Assembly: GCA_025354165.1 (NCBI GenBank)
Contig: JANXNI010000088.1
Location: 1-64,000, forward strand
DNA: 64,000 nucleotides
Reading direction: 5' to 3'
DNA from: Burkholderiales bacterium
Lineage (GTDB): Bacteria > Pseudomonadota > Gammaproteobacteria > Burkholderiales > Casimicrobiaceae
Shown here one piece after another: positions 26,846 to 36,276 of the stretch (position 1 is the stretch's first letter; every line of letters starts with the position of its first letter). A program made the translations under genes and the position numbers. Under the pieces are notes generated by a model that searched no databases, was not told the DNA's origin, and saw nothing but the letters and a program-made list of their open reading frames with translations.

Positions 26846-27259
26846 CTACGCGCGAATCTTGGTGCGCGAAAGCCGCTTTGCGTTGGCCACGGCGCGCTGA
26901 TGAACAGGGGCCATGCCTTTGCCGAGCACGCCCAGCGCTGCGTTTTGCATCTGCGCAGTCATGTGGCCCATTGATAGCTTTTCAGTCATCGAAGGTGACC
27001 AGAATGCACGAAAAAAAGACATTGATAATGCCTGATTCGCGCGCATGGTTTGCACCGTCATCGCCTGCCATGATTCGAGGAAGGCCGCTGATTTCTCGCT
27101 GCTCATCAGGTCGAATTCTTTGCGATCCCGTTCGGACAATGTGTGGCCGGCGAGCGCCATGCGCGTCAAGCGATGCGCCATGACTTGCGGCACCGCCACC
27201 GTTAGTTCAGCAGTTTGCGCGGCGAGCAATTTGCTGCTGCGAGTGTGTCGATAAAACAT
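26846..27259 (-). CDS. Polyhydroxyalkanoate granule-associated phasin
   Basis: A 137-residue, soluble, mostly helical protein. Its central region (AAQTAELTVAVPQVMAHRLT, then FDLMSSEKSAAFLESWQAMT) matches the betaproteobacterial granule-associated phasin family that coats polyhydroxyalkanoate storage granules. The start at 27259 (MFYRHTRSSKLL) fits the family; the frame is open further upstream but without a plausible start context. It lies downstream of the AAA+ ATPase gene, separated by 187 bp with its own hairpin, so it is probably transcribed separately. No phaC is in the window. Confidence 0.72.
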   Translation of the reverse strand: MFYRHTRSSKLLAAQTAELTVAVPQVMAHRLTRMALAGHTLSERDRKEFDLMSSEKSAAFLESWQAMTVQTMRANQALSMSFFRAFWSPSMTEKLSMGHMTAQMQNAALGVLGKGMAPVHQRAVANAKRLSRTKIRA

Positions 27260-27406
27260 TGCGAATCCAGTTGCAGGAGGAGGGCGGGCCGCATCATACG
27301 TGCGGCTACTTGGCTGTTGTAAGCAAAGCATAGGCCAACGCGACGTGGGTGACTGTAGGACGGACGCCCGACCCGTGATTCGCCGAGTGACGCACGCACA
27401 AGAGAT

Positions 27407-27430
27407 GGCGGAACCGGTTTGCGTTCCGCC
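27407..27430 (-). terminator. Hairpin past the AAA+ ATPase gene
   Basis: A perfect 8-bp stem GGCGGAAC/GTTCCGCC with an 8-base loop lies 16 bp beyond the stop of the leftward ATPase gene. There is no clear T-tract, so terminator function is plausible but unproven. Confidence 0.45.
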
Positions 27431-27446
27431 GGACATAACGTTCGCG

Positions 27447-29750
27447 TCAGAAGCCGATACTCCGCGCAAACTTCACATCCGGCTTCACCTTGTGCTCCTG
27501 TTCTAACTGCGCAAGAAATTCTTCCGGCGTCATCGTTTCGTCGAGCAAAGTGATCTGACGCTTCACCGCCGCGAAATCACCCGGCGTCAGAATTTGCAGC
27601 TTGTTCAGCCGCTCGCAGAATCCTCCAGTCAGGTTGGCCGTGTTGCCTTCCAGCGCTTCCGTCACAAACATCTTTTCACGTTGCTCACGTGTGAGTGGTT
27701 TGAACTGAATTTTGAACGTGAAGCGCCGCAGAGCCGCCTCGTCGATGCGGTCAAACAGGTTAGTCGTGCAGATAAAAACGCCCTTGAATCGTTCCATCCC
27801 TTGCAGCATTTCGTTGACTTCGGTGACCTCGTAGCTGCGTTGCGCCAGCGCACGGTTTTGCAGGAACGAGTCGGCTTCGTCGAGCAGCAATACGGCTTTT
27901 TCCTGCTCGGCTTCCTTGAACATGGCGGCCATGTTTTGCTCGGTTTCACCGACGTATTTACTCATCAAATCACTCGCTTTTTTGATGATAAGCGGACGTT
28001 CGATGGATTTGGCGATGTGCTCGCCGAGCGCAGTTTTTCCGGTGCCGGGCAGACCAAAGAAACACAGCGATCCATTGCCTTTGTTTTTGAGCGCCGCGAC
28101 GATTTTTTCAACGGGATGACGGGTTTCGATATTCAAAAGCGACAAGTCGTACGTCGTCACCAGCGGACGATATTGCGATTTGTCGGCTTCTTCTTTGTTA
28201 CCGAGTGCTTCATCGCTGCGATCAAGCTGCTTGAGCATCAACGCTTCAACGCTCGCTTCGATGTCGCCTTCAACGCGACCGTGGGTGAGCTGCGCAAAGC
28301 GAGCGGCTGCGTGAATTTGCGCGGGCGTCAGCGTGCGACGCGCCGCGAGCTTTTCGACGAATTCGTCGCTCACGTCGAGCCCTGCGAGATGCTTTTTAGT
28401 GATGTTCGCACGCACATTCTGCGGCGGATTTTTCAGTTCGAGATGGAACTGAAAACGACGGCGATACGCCGGATCAATCTGGCTGATCGAGTTTGAGATC
28501 CAGATGGTCGGCACAGGGTTATTTTCCAGCGTTTGATTGACCCAGGCTTTGCCGTTCACGCTGCCGCGATGCTGCTCATCGGAGAGGAACATATTGAGCA
28601 TTTCCGATGGATTGCTCGGAAACACGTCTTCCACTTCATCGAACAAAAGGGCGGTTTTGTCGCGCCCTTTCAGGAACGATTGCGACACTTGCAGGGAACG
28701 ATACCGCTCTTTTCCGGACAGACTTTGGCCATCGCGATCAAAGCATTCCACTTCGTAGAGTTCAGCCCCTGAAAGCGCCGTGATGACTTTCGCGAATTCA
28801 GTTTTTCCTGTGCCCGGCGCGCCATAAATCAGGACGTTCACGCCCTTTTCTTTGCGCTCGGTCGCGCTCTTTAGCAGCGCAGCAAGGTAGCGGGCATCCG
28901 CTTCGACATGCGGGTAGTCGCTGATCGTGAGTTCGGACGCTTTGGCTGGTTTGGTGAACGCGGCCATCATCTCGCTCTCGGACCCGTAAGCTTCCAGCAG
29001 GATTGGCAAAAGACGATCCGACAGGCGCATCAAATCGCCCAGATCGGTGATGTTGTGCTCGGCAATTGGTGTATCGATCAGCGCGAGCGATTCGAGGCGT
29101 CCGCCGGGCTTCAACGCCACGGCAATGTCGTTCGGCGATACCTTCGCGACTTCACCCAGCATCGCGTGCGCTTCGCCTGCGCTGGCAGCTTTGCAATCGA
29201 CCAGCACCGGGCGCAAGTCACGCGTGCATTTGGCGAGCGCGGCGCATTGGATCAACGTACGTTCTGCAGCGGTGAGGGAGAGCACTTTCGCCAGCATGCC
29301 GATGTTTTCACTCATGCGCACGGGCGTGTCGCGTGTCAGTTTTTCAAGCGAGTCAACGGTGCCCTGAAATAGCGCGAGCAAATCCTTGGCGTTCTGCTTG
29401 CAGAATTCGTCGAGATAGTAGAAAAGCGTGGTGTCGTCGTAAGTGCCATTCCACACGCCGTGGCGCGCGATGAATTCGTCCGGCGCGAGCTTGCCAACGC
29501 CCGCCCACGCTGGCATTTCGGCGCATCGATGACTGAGGAAATGCTGTACTTTTTGCGCGATGGAAACAGGCCAGACGAGATGTCGTGCGGAGAGTGTCAT
29601 CACGTCGTTGATGTCGCGGCGCAGATTGAATTTCGGGCCGAGCGACAGAATGAGTTTGAGTGCAAACAATGAAGACAATCGGTCAATCGGCGCGGCGAGA
29701 CGCGAGTGCGGCGACGAAATCATCAGGGCGCTATCGATCAGGTCAGACAT
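27447..29750 (-). CDS. Double AAA+ ATPase
   Basis: A 767-residue cytoplasmic ATPase with two AAA+ modules after a roughly 300-residue helical N-terminal domain. Module 1: Walker A YGAPGTGKTEFAK, Walker B TALLFDEVEDVF, then SNSISQIDPAYRRRFQFH (sensor and arginine fingers). Module 2: Walker A FGLPGTGKTALGE, Walker B VLLLDEADSFL, CTTNLFDRIDEAALRRFTFK. Both look active. The layout is that of Cdc48-like or bacterial ATPase-AAA unfoldases, but the N-domain is not one I recognise, so the substrate is unknown. ATG 29750 with GAGGGG upstream is the chosen start. It is a single gene. Confidence 0.82.
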   Translation of the reverse strand: MSDLIDSALMISSPHSRLAAPIDRLSSLFALKLILSLGPKFNLRRDINDVMTLSARHLVWPVSIAQKVQHFLSHRCAEMPAWAGVGKLAPDEFIARHGVWNGTYDDTTLFYYLDEFCKQNAKDLLALFQGTVDSLEKLTRDTPVRMSENIGMLAKVLSLTAAERTLIQCAALAKCTRDLRPVLVDCKAASAGEAHAMLGEVAKVSPNDIAVALKPGGRLESLALIDTPIAEHNITDLGDLMRLSDRLLPILLEAYGSESEMMAAFTKPAKASELTISDYPHVEADARYLAALLKSATERKEKGVNVLIYGAPGTGKTEFAKVITALSGAELYEVECFDRDGQSLSGKERYRSLQVSQSFLKGRDKTALLFDEVEDVFPSNPSEMLNMFLSDEQHRGSVNGKAWVNQTLENNPVPTIWISNSISQIDPAYRRRFQFHLELKNPPQNVRANITKKHLAGLDVSDEFVEKLAARRTLTPAQIHAAARFAQLTHGRVEGDIEASVEALMLKQLDRSDEALGNKEEADKSQYRPLVTTYDLSLLNIETRHPVEKIVAALKNKGNGSLCFFGLPGTGKTALGEHIAKSIERPLIIKKASDLMSKYVGETEQNMAAMFKEAEQEKAVLLLDEADSFLQNRALAQRSYEVTEVNEMLQGMERFKGVFICTTNLFDRIDEAALRRFTFKIQFKPLTREQREKMFVTEALEGNTANLTGGFCERLNKLQILTPGDFAAVKRQITLLDETMTPEEFLAQLEQEHKVKPDVKFARSIGF

Positions 29751-29884
29751 GGAATTCCCCTCGCGATGGGCACGTGAGCGCGGGCCGCGCTTTCGTCCAC
29801 TTCGGCGACACTGTAACGCAGCGGTCACGGCTTCGGTGGACAGCAGCGCTTACAATCCGCCCGCAGAATAAAAACACCCTCTTT

Positions 29885-30850
29885 ATGCAACGCTTTGCCT
29901 CGCTCGTCTTCGCCCTTTCTACCGTTTTTTCCTCTTCTCAGGCGCTGGCGGAATATCCTGATCGCCCGATCAAATTGATCGTCCCGTTCGCGGCGGGCGC
30001 AGGCACCGATGCGGTCGCCCGTTTCATGGCGCAAAAACTGGAAGAACAGTTGAAGCAATCCGTTGTCGTGGAAAACCGCGTTGGCGCCAGCGGAGCTATC
30101 GGGACGCAGGCGGTCGCCAACGCCGCACCGGATGGGTACACGCTTCTTTTTGTGGCTTCTCCGTTTACCACGGTTGCCGCAGCCACGCCAGCCACCGCGA
30201 ACTACGACCCGATCAAACAATTTGTACCCATCGCGCTGATCGCAGCTGGCCCGCTGATCTGGATCGCCAACGCGCAGGCACCGTTCACCAGCATGCGCGA
30301 AATGATCGCCTACGCCAGGGCCAATCCCGGCAAGCTGGCCTACGGTAGCGCCGGTGCCGGTGGTGTGAATCATCTGGCGCTAGAACTGTTCAAGCTCAAA
30401 ACCGGCACTGACATCCTGCACGTTCCGTACAAAGGCATTGCGCCTGCGACGGTCGATTTGCTGGGCGGCTCGATCATGACGTTGACCGGTACGATCCCGG
30501 CGGTACTGCCCTTTGTCAAATCGGGTAAGGCGCGCGCATTGGCTGTTACTGGGGACAAGCGCTCGCAGCTGATGCCGGACGTGCCGACGATGAAAGAAGC
30601 CGGTGCGAATGGCACTGAGGTTTATAACTATTGGGGACTGGTTGCGCCGGTCGGTACTACGACGGCAATCGTGCAGCGGCTGAATTCGGAAGTGCAAAAA
30701 ATTCTTGCACAGAAGGATGTTCAGGAGCGCCTCGCATCCGACGGCGTGGACTTAACACCCGGCGGACCTGAACGTTTGGCCGCGTTCATCGCGAACGACT
30801 ACAACGGCTGGAAGAGGCTTGTTGCAGACGCAAAATTGAAACTGGAATAG
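29885..30850 (+). CDS. Bug-family tripartite tricarboxylate transporter receptor
   Basis: A 321-residue periplasmic solute-binding protein with a signal peptide ending near QALAEYP. Typical Bug features: YPDRPIKLIVPFAAGAGTD at the mature start, VVVENRVGASGAIG, ANAAPDGYTLL, and the region LAYGSAGAGGVNHLALELF that shapes the carboxylate pocket. The family captures carboxylic acids or aromatic compounds, sometimes for TctAB, often as an orphan sensor. No TctA/TctB genes are adjacent. The start at 29885 matches the signal peptide. A small CGCGC-TTTTA-GCGCG hairpin (30852-30866) follows the stop. Confidence 0.9.
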   Translation: MQRFASLVFALSTVFSSSQALAEYPDRPIKLIVPFAAGAGTDAVARFMAQKLEEQLKQSVVVENRVGASGAIGTQAVANAAPDGYTLLFVASPFTTVAAATPATANYDPIKQFVPIALIAAGPLIWIANAQAPFTSMREMIAYARANPGKLAYGSAGAGGVNHLALELFKLKTGTDILHVPYKGIAPATVDLLGGSIMTLTGTIPAVLPFVKSGKARALAVTGDKRSQLMPDVPTMKEAGANGTEVYNYWGLVAPVGTTTAIVQRLNSEVQKILAQKDVQERLASDGVDLTPGGPERLAAFIANDYNGWKRLVADAKLKLE

Positions 30851-30884
30851 GCGCGCTTTTAGCGCGTATCTCAGCAGCGGCGGA

Positions 30885-30961
30885 TAGGGTGCGCATCAGA
30901 ATGCGCACAACCTTCGCATGCTTCACGAACTGGAAATTTACAATCTCTGGTGCATACTCTG
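30885..30961. repeat. TAGGGTGCGCA-type palindromic repeat, degenerate copy
   Basis: Starts TAGGGTGCGCATCAGAATGC and shares about 55 bp of interrupted identity with the repeat at 54001, including CGC-TG and TGGAAATT. The right end (TGCATACTCTG) is a decayed form of TGCGCACCCTA. It fills the gap between converging genes. Confidence 0.65.
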
Positions 30962-30978
30962 AGGCGGGCCGACAGCGA

Positions 30979-31356
30979 TTACATCAATGCGTTCAGCGCG
31001 TGTTCTTTCAGCGCCACCAGCGGAATGATGTCCAGCGCTTTCTCATGGGTCGCGTCAAGCGCAACCTGCGGGGCACAGCCGACGCCATAAGCCTCTAGCC
31101 AACGCGCAGCGCACAAACACCAGCGGTCACCGGGCTGTAACCCTGGAAATCCCCACATCGGGGCAGGCGTTGATAAATCATTGCCGCGTGATTTGCTGAA
31201 GGCGAGAAATTCTGCGGTCATGATGGCACAGACGGTGTGCGATCCGGTGTCATGTGGGCCGGTTTCGCAACAGCCTGTGCGCATGAAGCCGGTGACAGGA
31301 TCGTGACTGCAATCCTGAATCGGCGATCCTAGTACGTTTAAACCACGAAAAGACAT
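30979..31356 (-). CDS. DUF2237-family protein
   Basis: A 125-residue protein matching the DUF2237 family throughout: N-terminal NVLGSPIQDCS, the central TGFMRTGCCETGPHDTGSHT with the paired cysteines, VCAIMTAEFLAFSKSRGNDLSTP, and PGDRWCLCAARWLEAYGVG. The family is widespread in proteobacteria and cyanobacteria and has no established function; the conserved cysteines and histidines could bind a metal. There is no signal peptide, so it is cytoplasmic. It converges on the Bug gene. Confidence 0.85.
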   Translation of the reverse strand: MSFRGLNVLGSPIQDCSHDPVTGFMRTGCCETGPHDTGSHTVCAIMTAEFLAFSKSRGNDLSTPAPMWGFPGLQPGDRWCLCAARWLEAYGVGCAPQVALDATHEKALDIIPLVALKEHALNALM

Positions 31357-31450
31357 TCGCGAACACCTGTGAAAACAACGTGTGGGCGATTGTAGGGCGC
31401 AGCACCAAAGTGACTGCGCCGATCAGAGATGAATCGCGTCTAGCGACGCT

Positions 31451-31723
31451 CTACATTGCTGAATTGGGGTCAGCACGACGGGTAGACTGTTTGTCCTGCG
31501 TTGCAGGCGCTTTTATCGATGCGGTTTGCATGGTGTCGCTGGTTTTCATGGTGCGCGCATCAGCTTTTGCTGCGGCAGTCATCAACGGGTTAGCAGTGAC
31601 CGAGCTTGACAATCCAAAGTTGTCTTCGTGCGGTACGTACGTAGCCGCAAATGCGGTAGTGACGCCGAATGCAGACAGCGCAACAGTGGCGGCGATAGTT
31701 GAGAAGCGGATAGTTGATTTCAT
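31451..31723 (-). CDS. Small exported protein of unknown function
   Basis: A 90-residue product with GGAG six bases before the ATG at 31723 and a clear signal peptide (MKSTIRFSTIAATVALSAFG..., cleavage near AFAATY). The mature part is short, polar and probably disordered, with a Lys/Thr/Ala/Gln-rich C-terminus. It somewhat resembles small DUF4148-type exported proteins of Burkholderiales, but the match is weak. It lies between DUF2237 and the nuclease gene on the same strand. Confidence 0.6.
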   Translation of the reverse strand: MKSTIRFSTIAATVALSAFGVTTAFAATYVPHEDNFGLSSSVTANPLMTAAAKADARTMKTSDTMQTASIKAPATQDKQSTRRADPNSAM

Positions 31724-31829
31724 AGATAACTCCAGGAGGATTAATGAGTGGCATCTACTTGTCGTGATGCTCGTGACAAACCTTACGCAGATAGTGCGCA
31801 ATTTGGTTTTTGTCAGCACACTCTAATAA

Positions 31830-33236
31830 TCACTTCGCAGCCCGAAACTTGCTCGCCGTCTTGCCCATCGTTCGTTTCAGCAATCGATAAACGTCGCCGT
31901 CGAACGGCAAACGAGCGCCGCCAGAAACCGCGCACCAACGATCAAATACCAGCACGTCAGAGCGATCATTGGCGACGTCGCGCTCTTCGAACACCGCCTC
32001 GCCAGTAAACGGCCACGTTGGCAGTGCCAGATGCGCGAGTGCAGCGCGTAGTCGTGCGCGATGTTGCGATGCCGTTTCGGTGCCATCACACGCACCGTGG
32101 CAGCGCCCCACCTGTCGCGCGAAGCAAGGCTCAGCGTCACTACGCGGCTTCGAAAAGCCGAGTGCGTGATCGCACAATTGATGCTCGCGCGCCGCAAACG
32201 TCAACCATTTTTTTGCCGACGCTTTATCGCTGAACGGACCGTACAAATCGGCGTACGATTCGCTGATTTGCGCTGCGCTCAACCACTCAAGCGGTGCATT
32301 CGTTGCGTCGTCACCAAGGCGATAAAACCCCAGCTTGTCTCGTCGCCGCAAATTCACGTTGTGCAACGGCATGCGCTCTTTGACGAGTTGCGCTTCAAGC
32401 AGCAACGCGCTGAATTCACCGGCTGTCGGCAACCATTCAATACGCGTCAATTCCTGCGACAGACGAATGTCGTTCGGGGTCATGTGATCACTGGAAAAGT
32501 GCGCGCGAATACGCTCTCGAAGATGTTTCGCCTTGCCAATGTAGAGCGGCAAATCGTTGACACCGTAGAACAGGTACACGCCCGACGAATCGGGAATATT
32601 TTTTAGTGCGTCAGTCGGCAATTGCGCGGGTAACGACGGCGTTTTCAGTAGCGACTTGATGGCTGCCACCACCGCATCAGCGCCCAAATCGTCCGCTGCG
32701 ACGCTTACGAACGCCGCCGTCGCCTCGACGTCACCCATCGCGCGATGCCGGTCAAAACCATGCAACTCGTGACGATTGATCAGTGCATCGAGTCCGTGTC
32801 CTTCGGCATCGGGATAAAGCATCCGCGACAAACGCACGGTACACAAAACATCGGCCGTAAACGCCTCGGCGCTGCGACGAAATTCGTTCTTGACGAAGCC
32901 GTAATCAAAGCGCGCGTTGTGAGCCACAAACACGGCGCCTTCGAGCATACGGCGCACTTCATCGCTAACGTCGAAAAAGCTCGGTGCATCGCGCACCATC
33001 GCATTGGTGATGCCGGTCAATGCCTGAATCTCCGCCGGTATCGCGACACCGGGATTAATCAGCGACTGCCACCGCGACTGCGAGCCATCCGCATGAAATC
33101 GAATGATTGCGATCTCGGTGACGCGATCCGTGAGTGGTTTCGCGCCGGTGGTCTCAACGTCGATGAACGCGAACTCGCCGAGCTTACGTAACGCGTAAGG
33201 CACTGGCGGCACCGTGACCGGTCGTTTCACCATCAT
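31830..33236 (-). CDS. DEDDh exonuclease fused to a GIY-YIG nuclease domain
   Basis: A 468-residue fusion. Residues about 12-180 form a DnaQ-like 3'-5' exonuclease: FIDVETTGAKPLTDRVTEIA (Asp-Glu), VAHNARFDYGFVKNEF and HRAMGDVEATA (DEDDh order). Residues about 210-300 form a GIY-YIG domain of the UvrC/Cho type: NIPDSSGVYLFYGVNDLPLY, IGKAKHLRERIRAHF and the later EWLPTAGEFSALLLEAQLVK. A further Cys-containing tail (CDHALGF, CFARQVGRCHGAC) resembles the C-terminal part of Cho. The combination is known in beta- and actinobacteria and suggests DNA repair, with incision and trimming in one protein. It has two possible ATG starts one codon apart. Confidence 0.85.
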   Translation of the reverse strand: MMVKRPVTVPPVPYALRKLGEFAFIDVETTGAKPLTDRVTEIAIIRFHADGSQSRWQSLINPGVAIPAEIQALTGITNAMVRDAPSFFDVSDEVRRMLEGAVFVAHNARFDYGFVKNEFRRSAEAFTADVLCTVRLSRMLYPDAEGHGLDALINRHELHGFDRHRAMGDVEATAAFVSVAADDLGADAVVAAIKSLLKTPSLPAQLPTDALKNIPDSSGVYLFYGVNDLPLYIGKAKHLRERIRAHFSSDHMTPNDIRLSQELTRIEWLPTAGEFSALLLEAQLVKERMPLHNVNLRRRDKLGFYRLGDDATNAPLEWLSAAQISESYADLYGPFSDKASAKKWLTFAAREHQLCDHALGFSKPRSDAEPCFARQVGRCHGACDGTETASQHRARLRAALAHLALPTWPFTGEAVFEERDVANDRSDVLVFDRWCAVSGGARLPFDGDVYRLLKRTMGKTASKFRAAK

Positions 33237-33295
33237 GCAACCCTGAAGGTCGCTGGATTAAACGTAGACATTTCTGAACAGAGGCTCAAGCCATT

Positions 33296-33409
33296 AGCTT
33301 TTTAATGAAAGCGCCTCTGATTGAGGGCGTAAGGCTAATTGAGACAAAAGTCGACAAATGACTATTTTTGACTTGACGCCTCGCAAAATAGTCATTTCAG
33401 GAAAAAGCT
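33296..33409. repeat. 114-bp palindromic element, copy H
   Basis: AGCTTTTTAATGAAAGCGCC on the left, TCATTTCAGGAAAAAGCT on the right, full GTCGAC on the dyad. Both arms share a GAGG(G)CGT variant in place of GGGGCTA, so the two arms of this copy match each other better than they match other copies. It lies 48 bp past the stop of the leftward trhO gene. Confidence 0.9.
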
Positions 33410-33457
33410 GATCGCCAGAAATATGCGTCAACGAAGGTGAAGTTTGCGAAAAGTTGC

Positions 33458-34189
33458 TCAAAGACTGACGTCCCAGCTCTTTTCCAAAACTCCATCTACC
33501 GCGCGCCGCTCATCAAACACGAAGCAATCACCCGTGTAGTGATCGTGCCCGACTTCTTCGAAATACCGGAGGATGCCGCCCTGCAACTGGAACACGTCTT
33601 TTGCGCCCAGTGACTGCAAGAACGGCGCGGCTTTTTCGCAGCGAATGCCGCCCGTACAAAAGCTCACCACCGTCCTGTTTTCAAGCTCGCCGATGTGCTC
33701 CCGCGCAGCGTCGGCGAATTCGGTAAAGTTGCGATTGCCCCAATACAGTGCGTTGTTGAACGTGCCCTTTTCGACTTCGACGTCGTTCCGCGTATCGAGC
33801 AAAACGATGTTTTCACCGGCGTCCAGGCGGCGCTTCAATTCAGAGGCGGCCATGAACGGCGCTGGCGCATTCACCGGGTCGAAACCGGCTTGCCGGAAGG
33901 TGACGATCTCGGGCTTCAGTTTGATCTTGATGCGCTTGAATGGCACCTCGTCGCTCCAGCTTTCCTTGATATCGAGATCGTTGAAGCGAACGTCGTCGTT
34001 CACCATAGCGAGAAAGCTGCGCACGGTGGTCTCCGCGCTGGCGAGGAACATGTTGATGCCTTCCGGCGCGATCAGAATGGTGCCTTTGAGCCCGATGGCT
34101 TTAGCTTGGGGTAGCCATTCGGCTTTAAGCGCGGCGGGATCAGCGATGGCGACGAATCGATACGTCGCAATATTCAAAATTCGGGACAT
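33458..34189 (-). CDS. trhO: tRNA uridine(34) hydroxylase, rhodanese family
   Basis: A 243-residue YceA/TrhO-type protein: an N-terminal acylphosphatase-like domain (ILNIATYRFVAI, KGTILIAPEGINMFLAS) followed by a rhodanese domain with the active-site loop FCTGGIRCEKA (about residues 177-187). Members use O2 to hydroxylate uridine 34 of some tRNAs, giving 5-hydroxyuridine, a precursor of wobble modifications. The protein lacks the long C-terminal zinc-like segment of E. coli YceA and so belongs to the shorter group. A second, diverged homologue lies at 51414. Confidence 0.85.
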   Translation of the reverse strand: MSRILNIATYRFVAIADPAALKAEWLPQAKAIGLKGTILIAPEGINMFLASAETTVRSFLAMVNDDVRFNDLDIKESWSDEVPFKRIKIKLKPEIVTFRQAGFDPVNAPAPFMAASELKRRLDAGENIVLLDTRNDVEVEKGTFNNALYWGNRNFTEFADAAREHIGELENRTVVSFCTGGIRCEKAAPFLQSLGAKDVFQLQGGILRYFEEVGHDHYTGDCFVFDERRAVDGVLEKSWDVSL

Positions 34190-34330
34190 AGCAGCATTTT
34201 AAGCAGGCTGCAAACCAAGATAATCCGCGAACAGTCGGCGATAATCCCCGCTCGCGCTTTATTAAAACGGTCGTTTTCCATCGGGGCGGCCTGTGCGCAC
34301 CACGCAGTTTTTTGAATTTGGAGATTAGCC

Positions 34331-35029
34331 ATGAACGGACATTGGGTTGACATCAAGGCGCACGACGGCGGCAGCTTCGGCGCATACGTTTCCACACCGC
34401 CGACTGGCTCTGGCCCCGGCATTGTTCTGATTCAGGAAATCTGGGGCGTTAATCAACACATCCGCGACGTCGCTGACGCGTACGCGATGGACGGTTTCAC
34501 CGTGTTCGCGCCGGACATTTTCTGGCGGCAGCAACCGCGCGTAGATTTGGGTTACAACGAAGTCGATAACCCGAAAGCGTTCGCTTTCATGAACGGGCTG
34601 GATCGTGCGAACGCTGCGCTTGATCTGGCGGGCACGGCGGCCGCGCTGCGTGCGCATGCCGCCGTCAAAGGCAAGATCGCGAGCGTGGGATATTGCATGG
34701 GCGGCGCGCTTTCGTTTGTCTGCGCAGCCAACGGCATCGTTGATGCGGCCGTGTGTTACTACGGCGGCGGTATCCACACGATGCTGGACCGCGTGCCCAG
34801 TATCAAGGTGCCGATGCTCCTTCATTTCGCGGAAAAAGACGGCCACATTCCAATGAGCGCGGTCGAGTCAGTGCAGGCCGCATTCAAGGGGCGTGACGAA
34901 GTGCGCATTGACGTGTATCCCGGCGTCGATCACGGATTTAATTGCTGGGGGCGCGCGATGTACAACCAGAAGGCTGCCGCGTTGGCGCGGGGTCGCTCGC
35001 TCGCATTTCTGGCAAAGACCATTGCCTGA
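34331..35029 (+). CDS. Dienelactone hydrolase family protein
   Basis: A 232-residue alpha/beta hydrolase. The nucleophile elbow is GYCMGG with a catalytic Cys, as in dienelactone hydrolases, with IVLIQEIWGVNQHIRDVAD providing the conserved Glu and VYPGVDHGFNCWGR the His; LLHFAEKDGHIP carries the Asp. The family opens dienelactones during chlorocatechol breakdown, but most stand-alone members, like this one, have unknown ester substrates. The ATG at 34331 follows GGAG. It precedes a ketoacyl synthase-like gene 77 bp downstream and may share a transcript. Confidence 0.88.
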   Translation: MNGHWVDIKAHDGGSFGAYVSTPPTGSGPGIVLIQEIWGVNQHIRDVADAYAMDGFTVFAPDIFWRQQPRVDLGYNEVDNPKAFAFMNGLDRANAALDLAGTAAALRAHAAVKGKIASVGYCMGGALSFVCAANGIVDAAVCYYGGGIHTMLDRVPSIKVPMLLHFAEKDGHIPMSAVESVQAAFKGRDEVRIDVYPGVDHGFNCWGRAMYNQKAAALARGRSLAFLAKTIA

Positions 35030-35106
35030 TCGGTTGATTGCACCGCGTACCACGCGGACTTTTGATTGAGCAAAAAAAGATAAAAAATTTCACGGAGGAC
35101 AAGCCT

Positions 35107-36243
35107 ATGACTTACGCCGCAATTACCGGATGGGGCAAATGCATGCCCCCGGCAGTGTTGACCAACGCCGATCTCGCCACGTTTTTAGAGACCGATGACG
35201 AATGGATCATCTCCCGCACCGGTATGAAAGAGCGTCGCATTTCGCATGTGCATGCGGTCGAACTTGCCTATGTGGCGTCCATGCATGCGCTCGCGTGTGC
35301 GGGGCTGAAAGCGACCGACATTGATCTGATCGTTTACGGATCGTGCAGTTTTGATGAGATGGTGCCAAACACGGCCTCAGGCCTTCAATACAAGCTGGGC
35401 GCGGTCAATGCGGCAGCGATGGACGTCAATACGGCGTGCACGAGCTTTCTCTATAGCTGGACGACGGCCAACGCGATGATACGCTCCGGTGTCGTCAAGC
35501 GCGCATTGGTGATTGGTGTCGAGATCATATCGCGGTATATGGATTGGGAAAATCGCGGCGTTGCGGTGCTCTTCGGCGACGGCTGCGCTGCGATTGTGAT
35601 TGAAGCGACCGAAGAGAAGACCGGGCTGCTCGCCGAATCGCTCGGTTGCATTGCCGACGCACGCGGCATTTTGCGCATCGGTGGCTATGGCGCAACCTAC
35701 GCTAACGCGAACGTCCAGTTTGGCGACATGTCGTGGACCTTTGACGGCCCGCAGATTTTCAAGAAAGCGGTGAATGGCATGACTGACGCCAGCGCCAAAG
35801 CGCTGGCAAAGGCAGGTGTCACGGCGGAACAAGTTGATCTGGTCGTTCCGCATCAGGCCAATTCACGCATTATCGAAGCGGTCGCAAAGTACGCTGGCAT
35901 TCCGATGAGCAAGGTGCAAGTGACCGTGCCGAGGTACGGCAATATGAGCGCCGCGACCGTTCCCGTAGCGCTGGTTGAAGCACTCGAAGAAGGGCGCATT
36001 CAACCGCACTCCAAGCTTCTCATGCCCGCGTTCGGCGCGGGGCTCACGGTGTGCTCACATTACGCCGAATGGGGCGATCGCGTGACGCCGAAAGAGGTGA
36101 GCGACGTCGAACTTGCGCCGTGTGAAAAGACAGCTTTACAACTGGTCAATGATATTCGTGCGACGAAGGACATTCGTGGTCGTAGCGCGGCTGGGCTCGC
36201 CGGAGCTTATTACGTCGATCAGAAGCCGTACGGCACACAGTAA
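35107..36243 (+). CDS. Beta-ketoacyl-ACP synthase III-like protein (FabH family)
   Basis: A 378-residue thiolase-fold enzyme; ATG 35107 follows GGAGG. The FabH triad is visible: Cys in DVNTACTSFLYS, His in VVPHQANSRIIEA, and Asn in YGNMSAATVPV. TDDEWIISRTGMKERRI matches the N-terminal FabH signature. It carries about 50 extra residues at the C-terminus (from about SHYAEWGDR onward), so it is probably not the housekeeping condensing enzyme but one for a special acyl or ketoacid product. No other fatty-acid genes are adjacent, only the dienelactone hydrolase. Confidence 0.85.
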   Translation: MTYAAITGWGKCMPPAVLTNADLATFLETDDEWIISRTGMKERRISHVHAVELAYVASMHALACAGLKATDIDLIVYGSCSFDEMVPNTASGLQYKLGAVNAAAMDVNTACTSFLYSWTTANAMIRSGVVKRALVIGVEIISRYMDWENRGVAVLFGDGCAAIVIEATEEKTGLLAESLGCIADARGILRIGGYGATYANANVQFGDMSWTFDGPQIFKKAVNGMTDASAKALAKAGVTAEQVDLVVPHQANSRIIEAVAKYAGIPMSKVQVTVPRYGNMSAATVPVALVEALEEGRIQPHSKLLMPAFGAGLTVCSHYAEWGDRVTPKEVSDVELAPCEKTALQLVNDIRATKDIRGRSAAGLAGAYYVDQKPYGTQ

Positions 36244-36276
36244 ACGTTGCGCCGTTGAGGCTCCGTTGTTGATAGT

